Of a stretch of 64,000 bases of DNA, positions 1 through 7,557 are shown piece by piece (the stretch's first letter is position 1; the number at the start of each line of letters is the position of its first letter). The position numbers and the translations under genes are program-made. This stretch comes from Lachnospiraceae bacterium (GTDB lineage: Bacteria; Bacillota; Clostridia; Lachnospirales; Lachnospiraceae), in NCBI GenBank assembly GCA_017525525.1, contig JAFXSQ010000017.1:57973-121972 (forward strand), in the 5' to 3' direction. Under the pieces are notes generated by a model, which was not told where the DNA came from, made no database searches, and was given only the letters and a program-made list of their open reading frames with translations.

Positions 1-2658
1 GATCTTCTCGCAAGCCTTTCCGATAAGCCGGAGAAGGAGAAAACCTTAGAGCTCATAAAGCTGTTTGAAAGCGATAAGTATGCTACCGAACAGGATACAA
101 AAAGCTATGCCGAAGCCTTTTTGAACAAGCAGACCAAGGCTGTATCCGTATCGCTCTTTAAGTCCGTATTAAAGGAACAGGCAGGAAAGCTTAAGACAAG
201 CAGCCTGTTTAAGAAGGTACTCAATCTGAAGGACGGTATAGTTAAGGATCCGGAATACGGAGCAGCGGGCAACGGAGTCGGAATGATAAGAAGTGTCAGG
301 GATAAGATGATCATTGACTCGATCACAGACTCGGTGGCCGATCCGCTTTCGAATAAGGATGATGCTTATGTCTGGGCTGTGAACAATTTCAAGCGTTACT
401 TAAAGAAGCAGAAGCTTAAGGTTAAGCCCGCTGAGATCAATAAGTGGGAAGCTGAGATCATATCCGGAAGCATAAAGAAGGATACCTTCAACGAATATAA
501 GCTTTTATCCAAGGCGCTTAAGGGAGATGATAAGGGAAATATACTTCTTGAGCTTGGCGACAAGGACGAGATAAAGAGCTTTATAAATACCAAAGCTCTG
601 TCGGATATCCGTCTTGATGCAGTAAGAAAGCTCGATACTCAGGTGTATGAATATAAGGAGGAGTGCTGCAATCTCGCGCAGGAGGCGATGAATATCATCG
701 ATACGCTCGTGGATAAGACCCTTTATGCGGATATCCTAAAGCCTCTTGCCAAGCTTGCGTCGATAGATGCAGACAAGATCACACCTTCAGAGCTGTTCAA
801 GCTGATCAATGAAGTGGATAAGCTTGCGGATGAGATGGAGGAGGGAGTAAGAAAGAAGGATCTTACCGGCTTTACACAGAAATGGTTTGATGCCCTCGGC
901 TCGGACAGGTTCGCAGGTATATCCGAATCGGATTCCTTTGAAGGTCTTGTAAAGCTCTGCAACGATACATACAAGGAGTGTAAGGCATCAAGGAGCGAGC
1001 AGGAGGATAATGCCATAAATCTCGCGAAGGAAAAAGCCTTAGATGCAGAGCGTGAGCTTAAGGCTAAGGTTAAGGAAGCGAAAGAGCGGGAAGAAAAGGA
1101 AAAGATCGAGGAAAAGCTTAAAGAGTATAATAAGCAGCTCGGAGATCTGGAGAGAGAAGGCGAGAACCTCGACGATATCCAGGCGTTGGAAACAAATGCA
1201 AAGGCCAGAAGGACAACGCTCAAGAAAGCCTATATGGAGGTACGAAAGAAGAGGGTTACTGCCCAGGATAAGACAAAGACGTTTGAAGACGGAACTATAT
1301 CTTACGACAATTTTGTTCAGATATTCGCTTCGAAGGGAGTCAAATTAGTGGAAGGAAGCACTAATCTTAATCTGATCAATGCTGTCTTCAATTTGCTTCC
1401 GGCAGAGACCACCGGTGAGGAGATAGAGAAGCTTGCTGCTTTTGCACCGTTTAATTCTAATCAGATGCCCGGGTTCCTGCGTGAAGTAGAAAAGTACAAG
1501 AAGAAGGCCGGTAAAGCTGTATGGATTAAGACATCCAGGGAGTATATCGACGACATCGAAAGCTTCATCAAGCGAATCAATAATGTCGACGAAGAGCTCA
1601 AGACCATTGATAAAAGAAAGAAGTTTGATCCTGTTGATGCCGCCGCCGGGGAGAATGACGGAGAGATAGTCGACAATAACCAGGATAATAATCAGGTTGT
1701 TGAGGCAAGAGAAAGCCGGAGGATAACGGATGCGCTTAACAGGGATATAGGCAGATGCAGGAACTATGACGCTGTACATGCGGCGGTGAATAACCATCGC
1801 AATACACAGATGGGTTATAATGAAATGCTGGTGCATGCATCCTACTCGTTAGCAGCGGTACAGCTTGAAAACGAGGGTAAGAGATTCTCTGTCAAGGAGC
1901 TTAAAGCCAGGGCCAAGAGTATCGCCGGTTCATACTTCGGAGAGGATAATCGGGAGAAGTATACATATCAGAAGCTTAAGAAATCCCTCTTATCCAAGGA
2001 TAACGCCGTTTCTCTTAACAGACATATGGTGAATGATATGTACGGTGTATTCAAGAAGGCTGATATGAAGAAGTATATCAAGGATATGACAAAGCTTGAG
2101 TTCAATATGATGAACAGGATAGATCCTTCCGTGAGAAGTGCGGAATATCAGGCTCTTGTCAGAGCCGTTCGGAATGCGTCGCAGATAGTTCTTTCGAAAA
2201 ACTACGATGCGAATATAAATGCAATCGCAGATGCCAACTTAAGGCTTATAACCGCGGCTTTCAAGTATATGGATGACAAGAAGAGCGTGAGGTCAAGCTG
2301 GGACGGCAAGGCCAGGTTCGAGAATGCATTGGACGCTATCGCCATAGTCAGGACCTATGCTCACGGAACAGAGGAAATGATCGACCGGTATGTCGCATCC
2401 ATCAACAGGAAGCGTAAGACCGAGTCTGCCAATGCAAGATGGCACGTGGACATCAATAACTTCGGAGCGCGGAATGCCGAGCAAAAGGAGATTGCCCGTG
2501 AGGATGACAGGAAGCTCGGAAGAAAGGAAATGTTCTCGAGGATCAAGCAGGAGAGAAATCAGATCATAGACAATCCTGTGAATCAAGGCGGTGACCTTGC
2601 CGATGATGTATTTAATGCGATGAGAAAAAACAGCATCAAGATCAAAGAAGAGAATTAG
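1..2658 (+). CDS. Large lysine/glutamate-rich protein of unknown function, 5' end outside the window
   Basis: The reading frame is open from the first base of the window, so the start lies upstream and the TTG at 121 is not a credible start. The visible part is about 885 residues, highly charged and predicted mostly helical. A strongly coiled-coil-like Lys/Glu segment lies around bases 1000-1250. I see no signal peptide, membrane segment or recognisable catalytic motif, so it is probably cytoplasmic. I do not recognise the family. The last 197 codons recur nearly unchanged at 6290-6883. A GNAT-domain gene follows 104 bases downstream and may be co-transcribed. The frame is certain; no function can be assigned. 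Confidence 0.8.
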   Translation, partial: DLLASLSDKPEKEKTLELIKLFESDKYATEQDTKSYAEAFLNKQTKAVSVSLFKSVLKEQAGKLKTSSLFKKVLNLKDGIVKDPEYGAAGNGVGMIRSVRDKMIIDSITDSVADPLSNKDDAYVWAVNNFKRYLKKQKLKVKPAEINKWEAEIISGSIKKDTFNEYKLLSKALKGDDKGNILLELGDKDEIKSFINTKALSDIRLDAVRKLDTQVYEYKEECCNLAQEAMNIIDTLVDKTLYADILKPLAKLASIDADKITPSELFKLINEVDKLADEMEEGVRKKDLTGFTQKWFDALGSDRFAGISESDSFEGLVKLCNDTYKECKASRSEQEDNAINLAKEKALDAERELKAKVKEAKEREEKEKIEEKLKEYNKQLGDLEREGENLDDIQALETNAKARRTTLKKAYMEVRKKRVTAQDKTKTFEDGTISYDNFVQIFASKGVKLVEGSTNLNLINAVFNLLPAETTGEEIEKLAAFAPFNSNQMPGFLREVEKYKKKAGKAVWIKTSREYIDDIESFIKRINNVDEELKTIDKRKKFDPVDAAAGENDGEIVDNNQDNNQVVEARESRRITDALNRDIGRCRNYDAVHAAVNNHRNTQMGYNEMLVHASYSLAAVQLENEGKRFSVKELKARAKSIAGSYFGEDNREKYTYQKLKKSLLSKDNAVSLNRHMVNDMYGVFKKADMKKYIKDMTKLEFNMMNRIDPSVRSAEYQALVRAVRNASQIVLSKNYDANINAIADANLRLITAAFKYMDDKKSVRSSWDGKARFENALDAIAIVRTYAHGTEEMIDRYVASINRKRKTESANARWHVDINNFGARNAEQKEIAREDDRKLGRKEMFSRIKQERNQIIDNPVNQGGDLADDVFNAMRKNSIKIKEEN

Positions 2659-2662
2659 AGCT
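2065..2662 (+). repeat. Direct repeat, copy 1 (C-terminal part of the large unknown protein)
   Basis: This stretch matches 6290-6887 without any length change. The encoded peptides (197 residues) differ at five positions that I can find: I/V, N/D, D/N, D/N and V/A. Similarity stops shortly before the internal ATG and just after the stop codon, at ATTAGAGC. It is therefore a recent segmental duplication or gene-conversion tract and not an old paralogue. Confidence 0.9.
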
Positions 2663-2762
2663 GTGATTTTGATACGGAATCATGAATGTATTAGTTTTGT
2701 GACTTCAGATGTGCTATTTTGCACTTATAAGTCAGGCAACACTTATAGTTAAGGAGGTAAAG

Positions 2763-4211
2763 ATGGATAGTACTAATCTTGATGAATTGTTTGGTGATTA
2801 CGGAAACCCTACCGAGGAACAGCTTGAGCTTTCCGACAGGCTGTCCGGGCTGCTGACGCAGATCAGCGATTCTTATAACAATGCCTACAATATTGCAGAA
2901 AGAATTGAATTTGATGACGCTCTTATAGATGAATTTCAGACCACTGCCGCAATGCTTGCATTAATGGAAGCTTCGGAAGAAAGCCATGATGATGCTAAAA
3001 TGGTTGAGGATGGATACCTGAAGCTGATCGATTGTCTGATCCGCATGGCCAAGGTGCTGAATCCGCTCTCGGGCTTCGGAAAAGAACGGCTTTTATCCGC
3101 CTATGAGGTTTTGGATACATTTGAGGAAATATATCACCCTCTGTTAACAGCGATAAACAAGGATAATATCGATGCGTTTGTCGATCTGCTCTCCGACAAG
3201 GAGTACGACGAGGTCTTCTACGGAAGGAAGAAGGCAATCGGAGCGCTTCGCACCGAGGAAGACGGAACCTATGCCGCAGGAGTCGCGGTATACAGGATAG
3301 AGACTGCTCCTGTGCTCGATAATATGGTGATAAGGCTTGATCATATCTATGTTCACGAGGATTTCAGGTCACACGGAATCGCCAATCTGCTGATGGCCGC
3401 GGTTGTCCGCCCGATGCTTAAAGATCCGGCTTCAAGGCTCACCATAAGCTATATGCCTCATGGAACTACCGAAGAATACAGAGACGCCTACGCTCAGGCC
3501 ATAGAGGATGAGTTTGACAGTACCGAAGAGTTCTTTAGTTCTTGGAAGCTGAGCTTTTCCCTGTCTTTCGGCAATAACTATTACATATCTCTTGAGGATG
3601 CCTCAAAGGCAAAATATATGCAAAACTCGACCAAGGGGATCGTGAGCTTAAAGCAGCTCGGCAGCAATAAGGACACTCTGTTAAGGAAATTCCTTGCAAA
3701 GTACAATGATGCTTACTACAAAGAGTTCCTTTCCGATTCCGATGGGTATTATGATGAAGATGTAAGCTGCGCTTACCTTGACTACGGAGAGTTACACTCC
3801 TTACTTCTCTCTCACCGCTATTATGACGGAACCTACACTGTAGATTTCCTCTGCCCCGACCTTGAGGATGAAATGGTTTTGCCGGAAACGGTAACCCGCC
3901 TGCTTCATTTTGCGACAGATGCTTGCACCGAAAGGGGCGAGACGGATTCCATGATTGAAATACATATTGCCTCCGAGGAAGGCTACAGCTTACTCAGAAA
4001 GGAGCTTCCCGGTGCTAAAACAGCTCTTGTGTTTGAGGGTATACTTGCTCCGCTCGTTCCCGAAGAGACCTTATCCACCGAGCAGTGGGAAAAGCTCAGG
4101 GAAGAAGCAGAGCTTACCGGTAAATACAGCTACGACGAAAATGAATTTTCGTCGCTTTCGGAGGAAACAATAACGGATCGTATCACGGAGCATTTGAATT
4201 CATATACGTAA
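2763..4211 (+). CDS. GNAT-domain protein of unknown role (482 aa)
   Basis: The start is ATG 2763 because AAGGAGGT lies at 2751-2758; the frame is open back to 2709, but that stretch has no ribosome site. Residues about 160-220 look like a GNAT acetyltransferase core. The segment LDHIYVHEDFRSHGIANLLM carries the usual beta-strand followed by the R/Q-x-x-G-x-G/A acetyl-CoA loop, here RSHGIA. The N-terminal 130 and C-terminal 260 residues are acidic and helical and I do not recognise them. The C-terminal part may be a second, degenerate GNAT fold. The substrate is unknown. The gene sits between two large proteins of unknown function on the same strand. Confidence 0.75.
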   Translation: MDSTNLDELFGDYGNPTEEQLELSDRLSGLLTQISDSYNNAYNIAERIEFDDALIDEFQTTAAMLALMEASEESHDDAKMVEDGYLKLIDCLIRMAKVLNPLSGFGKERLLSAYEVLDTFEEIYHPLLTAINKDNIDAFVDLLSDKEYDEVFYGRKKAIGALRTEEDGTYAAGVAVYRIETAPVLDNMVIRLDHIYVHEDFRSHGIANLLMAAVVRPMLKDPASRLTISYMPHGTTEEYRDAYAQAIEDEFDSTEEFFSSWKLSFSLSFGNNYYISLEDASKAKYMQNSTKGIVSLKQLGSNKDTLLRKFLAKYNDAYYKEFLSDSDGYYDEDVSCAYLDYGELHSLLLSHRYYDGTYTVDFLCPDLEDEMVLPETVTRLLHFATDACTERGETDSMIEIHIASEEGYSLLRKELPGAKTALVFEGILAPLVPEETLSTEQWEKLREEAELTGKYSYDENEFSSLSEETITDRITEHLNSYT

Positions 4212-4269
4212 AACAAGCCCGAACATGAAACAATCCTGCCAATACATTTTTAAAAAGGAGGCTAATGTC

Positions 4270-5724
4270 ATGGACGAATCATCATTCAACAACTCTTACG
4301 AAGAAGAGAGTATAGATAAAAAGAAAAGTATATCAATAATTGAGCAAGACGAGCAAAGCGTCAAATCTTCACTTAAAAGCAATATTTCAATAAGTGATGA
4401 ATCAAGCGAAAAAGCATTCAAAAAAACAAAAAGCAAAAAGGATGTTGATCAAGACGAGGTCAGCCTGATAGTACCCAAAAATAAGATCAAACAAAAATCC
4501 CTGTCAAGTAAACAAAAGCTTATCCGTAACGAGAAGCAAACCAAGGATTATACCAAATTGGGCATAAGCTTTGATCTTAAGGGAGTCAGCATCAACGATG
4601 CAGATTCGTCAAAAATGGTTGCGCTTAAAAGTGCGCTGAAGCAGTACCTTCTCGTTAAGAAGGAAATACTTGACAGCTATAGGAAGGACAAGAGAAAAGC
4701 AAACGTAGGGCCTGAGCTTATTCACAAAAGAGGGACTACCGGATTCGAATATGAAACCGATATTTACCAAGCGCTGGCAAAAAGACGTAGCGGTCTTACA
4801 CTTCAAGATGAAGACACATTAAGAGAAGCTTACAACCGGGTTCAGATCGCGCTTATTAATTATGTCTCCGGAAAATGTATCTGGTTCAAGATAGGAAGAG
4901 GAAGGGCCCGCTTAAAGCAGGTCAAAGCCGTAGCCGATATGCTTCAAGCCGACAATCGGGAGTTTGGCCTCTCCGAGACAAGAAGCGAGCTTTACAATAC
5001 ACAAGAGTCAGTACAATTTGATGCTTCTCACGGAATATACCCCACCTATTACGGCGTGCTCAAGAATAAGGATTATATAGATAAGCGTCACGAACGCCTG
5101 AGAAGAGAAGGCCGGAACAACAGCTTGCACTTAGGATGGTATGGTGCTCTGATCAAGGATATCGGAAATTGGGGGCTTGCGGCATACCACTTAGCCGGTG
5201 GAACAGCATTACGTACACTTGCAGTCCCTACCATGATCGCTGCAAATGCTATCGAGTTTGTTGGCAAAACCGCAAAGGTGGCCATGAAGGGACTGTCCAT
5301 GGTTACAAACGGGATCTTCAGGCTGTTCAGAAGCCAAAAGCGTTGGAATATCAAAGTTAATAAGCACACCATGACTCACGGGTGGACGAGTCTTTCGGAT
5401 GCAAGACTTATAAATTTGAATACATTGTTCTTCTTGCTCGGCACACCCATTTTAACCGTAAAGGATTCGGTACATTCCCTCTGCCGCTTTTTGAGGAACA
5501 AGTTCGGACCGGAACGCCCGGATAAATATGTCAGCGACATTTGGCTGGAAGATACCAGAAGAACCCGTTTTATCTTAAAAAGGATATTCATGAATGCAAA
5601 GAAAAACATCCGAAGCTTCTTTGGCGCAGAGAAGCCGATCAGCGACAGAGCCGATGCGGAATACAGAGATATTCGAAGAGAATACGATGGTCAGGAAGAT
5701 GAAGATTTCGATGACGAAGATTGA
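4270..5724 (+). CDS. Unknown protein, lysine/serine-rich N-terminus (484 aa)
   Basis: I chose ATG 4270 because AAGGAG at 4255-4260 precedes it by nine bases. Residues 1-100 are low-complexity Ser/Lys/Asp/Glu and probably disordered. Residues about 110-270 are helical and basic. A moderately hydrophobic stretch (about 290-350, rich in Ala/Gly/Leu/Val) could be amphipathic or membrane-associated. The tail is very acidic, ending in E/D repeats. No family is recognised. The gene has more AAA codons and lower GC than its neighbours, as acquired DNA might, but composition alone does not prove this. It follows the GNAT gene by 58 bases. Confidence 0.7.
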   Translation: MDESSFNNSYEEESIDKKKSISIIEQDEQSVKSSLKSNISISDESSEKAFKKTKSKKDVDQDEVSLIVPKNKIKQKSLSSKQKLIRNEKQTKDYTKLGISFDLKGVSINDADSSKMVALKSALKQYLLVKKEILDSYRKDKRKANVGPELIHKRGTTGFEYETDIYQALAKRRSGLTLQDEDTLREAYNRVQIALINYVSGKCIWFKIGRGRARLKQVKAVADMLQADNREFGLSETRSELYNTQESVQFDASHGIYPTYYGVLKNKDYIDKRHERLRREGRNNSLHLGWYGALIKDIGNWGLAAYHLAGGTALRTLAVPTMIAANAIEFVGKTAKVAMKGLSMVTNGIFRLFRSQKRWNIKVNKHTMTHGWTSLSDARLINLNTLFFLLGTPILTVKDSVHSLCRFLRNKFGPERPDKYVSDIWLEDTRRTRFILKRIFMNAKKNIRSFFGAEKPISDRADAEYRDIRREYDGQEDEDFDDED

Positions 5725-5747
5725 TCGTACAACACGGGAAATCTAGG

Positions 5748-5776
5748 TTGCCACCGCGAAAACGCTTTGGTACAAT
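5748..5776 (+). promoter_or_regulatory. Sigma-A type promoter for the small membrane protein
   Basis: TTGCCA at 5748-5753 and TACAAT at 5771-5776 are 17 bases apart, and TGG just before the -10 makes it an extended -10. Transcription would start about 25 bases before the ribosome site of the ORF at 5807. Confidence 0.6.
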
Positions 5777-5806
5777 AAAAAATAAAATCAAGGAGGATCG
5801 CTATTT

Positions 5807-6001
5807 ATGGAAGTGGATGTCGAATTTGACGTGACAGCAGACCATAATATAACTATTGGCGTAGCCTATGAGAGTGATCATCTTCACCTTAATGCTACAG
5901 ATGCTACATCTGTCTCGATAAATGTAGTGGCATTGTTTTTTCTGATTTCCTTCGGGCTTATTAATGCCTGTATTGTTATATGCAAGCGGACCCAATGCTA
6001 A
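5807..6001 (+). CDS. Small single-pass membrane protein (64 aa)
   Basis: ATG 5807 follows AAGGAGG (5790-5796) at normal spacing and lies behind its own promoter, so it is probably expressed despite its size. Residues 1-36 are acidic and polar with three histidines and no lysine. Residues 37-58 form one hydrophobic helix (INVVALFFLISFGLINACIV), followed by a short basic tail CKRTQC. The positive-inside rule places the acidic, His-containing part outside the cell. No family is recognised. The gene is flanked by apparent gene fragments, so it may itself be a remnant that kept its signals. Confidence 0.5.
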   Translation: MEVDVEFDVTADHNITIGVAYESDHLHLNATDATSVSINVVALFFLISFGLINACIVICKRTQC

Positions 6002-6002
6002 G

Positions 6003-6176
6003 ATGGATCTGCTAAACCTGATCCGTTTCGCGATAAGAAGCGCTGCCGCCGAGTACGGACCGGATACAAAGATACTTATCAGAAGACATAATCAGGCCGT
6101 AAAGGCGCTGTCAGATAAGCTTTTTCCGGACAAAAAGGGAAAGATGGCTCTGTTCGGAAAAAGAAAAGAGGATTAG
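6003..6176 (+). pseudogene. Probable gene fragment (57 codons, no start signal)
   Basis: An open stretch encodes a basic helical peptide beginning MDLLNLIRFAIRSAAAEYGP and ending in Lys/Arg-rich residues before TAG. It has no ribosome site, starts directly after the stop of the small membrane protein and is followed by another truncated gene. I read it as the 3' end of a lost gene. The rest of the gap to 6289 shows no coherent frame. Confidence 0.35.
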
Positions 6177-6289
6177 AAATCATGACAGAATTGTGTCGGC
6201 GGGGTAAGATATTATACATTGGTGTGGATTGAGCAACGGACTTGGCGATTATGAGATTTGCCGGTTGAGGATCGTGTAAAAAGGAGAAT

Positions 6290-6883
6290 ATGAAGAAGTA
6301 TGTCAAGGATATGACAAAGCTTGAGTTCAATATGATGAACAGGATAGATCCTTCCGTGAGAAGTGCGGAATATCAGGCTCTTGTCAGGGCTGTGAGGGAT
6401 GCTTCGCAGATCGTTCTTTCGAAAAACTATGATGCGAATATCAATGCTATCGCAGATGCCAACTTAAGGCTTATAACCGCAGCTTTTAAGTATATGGATG
6501 ATAAGAAGAGCGTGAGGTCAAGCTGGGACGGCAAGGCCAGGTTTGAAAATGCATTGGATGCCATCGCCATAGTCAGGACCTATGCTCACGGAACCGAGGA
6601 AATGATCGACCGGTATGTCGCATCCATCAACAGGAAGCGTAAGACCGAGTCTGCCAATGCAAGATGGCATGTGGATATCAATAACTTCGGAGCGCGGAAC
6701 GCCGAGCAAAAGGAGATTGCCCGTGAGGATGACAGGAAGCTCGGAAGAAAGGAAATGTTCTCGAGGATCAAGCAGGAGAGAAATCAGATCATAGACAATC
6801 CTGTGAATCAAGGCGGAAACCTTGCCGATAATGCATTTAATGCGATGAGAAAAAACAGCATCAAGATCAAAGAAGAGAATTAG
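6290..6883 (+). pseudogene. Truncated second copy of the large unknown protein (197 codons)
   Basis: The sequence is co-linear with 2065-2658 and differs at five residues. It lacks the roughly 690 upstream residues of the complete gene. AAGGAG at 6281-6286, three bases before the ATG, is not present at the matching place in the parent gene, so the fragment could still be translated as an independent C-terminal domain. The high identity and intact frame fit either a recent event or selection on the domain. Confidence 0.65.
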
Positions 6884-6908
6884 AGCGTAAACTGTAACGG
6901 ATCACGAT

Positions 6909-7001
6909 ATGAAAGGTGTCGCCAGAGGCCTGTCCAACAAGGAGATAGGAGATGAGCTCTTTTTGTCGGAGGGCACCGTACGAAAGGAAAAAATATATTA
7001 A
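6909..7001 (+). pseudogene. Remnant of a LuxR/NarL-type response regulator HTH (30 codons)
   Basis: The peptide MKGVARGLSNKEIGDELFLS, continuing into EGTVR, is the classic DNA-recognition helix-turn-helix of NarL/FixJ-type regulators. It then runs off into KEKIY and TAA instead of the usual NYISSIL continuation. Nothing upstream encodes a receiver domain. It is a leftover of a deleted two-component regulator. Confidence 0.75.
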
Positions 7002-7008
7002 AAAACTC

Positions 7009-7037
7009 TTGATTTATACGGTTTCTTATGCTAATAT
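7009..7037 (+). promoter_or_regulatory. Sigma-A promoter upstream of secG
   Basis: TTGATT at 7009-7014 and TAATAT at 7032-7037 are separated by exactly 17 bases. It lies about 70 bases before the secG start and just after the HTH remnant. Confidence 0.65.
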
Positions 7038-7104
7038 ATCTCGTGTTGTGCAGAATTGTGTACAGCATGACATTAATAGTTTTAGTAGGTTTGGAGGTTT
7101 TATC

Positions 7105-7341
7105 TTGAAGACGGCGCTTATAATAGTACTTTTGGTGATATCGATTGTCCTTTCCATTCTTATAATGATGCAGGAAGGCAAGGATAACGGACTTACCAGT
7201 GCGCTTACCGGATCGGTAGACAGCTACTGGAGCCAGAATAAGGGCAAGTCAAAGAAGGCAAGATTAAATAAGGCTACCGCGTTCCTCGGCGCTTTATTCA
7301 TGATACTTGCGCTTCTTGTTTCATCAAAGTTTATTAAGTAA
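7105..7341 (+). CDS. secG: Preprotein translocase subunit SecG (78 aa)
   Basis: SecG is the small accessory subunit of the SecYEG channel in the cytoplasmic membrane. The protein has the family layout: an N-terminal helix (TALIIVLLVISIVLSILIMM), the characteristic QEGK turn, a Gly/Ser loop and a second helix near the C-terminus. I chose TTG 7105 because GGAGGT sits at 7093-7098; the longer frame upstream runs through the HTH remnant and has no such signal. It is followed by a terminator and then rnr, smpB and ssrA, the usual order in Firmicutes. Confidence 0.92.
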   Translation: MKTALIIVLLVISIVLSILIMMQEGKDNGLTSALTGSVDSYWSQNKGKSKKARLNKATAFLGALFMILALLVSSKFIK

Positions 7342-7355
7342 TCAGGCTAAAAGAT

Positions 7356-7383
7356 AAGGGTTCCTATACAGGAACCCTTTTTT
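7356..7383 (+). terminator. Intrinsic terminator after secG
   Basis: A perfect 10-bp stem (AAGGGTTCCT with AGGAACCCTT) closes a 4-base loop and runs into six T residues. Confidence 0.9.
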
Positions 7384-7393
7384 ACAATAATTA

Positions 7394-7530
7394 TATGCAC
7401 ACGCACGCGTAATGAAATTAGCCGCTTTGCGGCACGCGTGTGGCGCAGCGATAAGTGAGACAGGAAATCTTTGATTTCCGTTGTCGAACTTATACAGAGT
7501 AGTAGGTTACGACTGCGTCTTACCTACTCG
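7394..7530 (-). repeat. Two-hairpin intergenic repeat, unit 1 (with an extra inserted hairpin)
   Basis: Read on the minus strand, this has hairpin A (CGAGTAGG pairing with CCTACT around GACGCAGTC) and hairpin B (inner stem GCCGC-AAA-GCGGC, conserved TTTCATTA, outer CACGCGT/ACGCGTG). Between them lies an additional hairpin containing GGAAATC/GATTTCC that is absent from the other six copies. It fills the gap between the secG terminator and rnr. Confidence 0.75.
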
Positions 7531-7557
7531 ATAATATATATTTGGGGGATGTGCAAT

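Noticed and set aside
723-1836. Long minus-strand ORFs across the first gene
   Set aside because: They are Ser/Leu/Phe-rich shadows of a strongly biased plus-strand frame.
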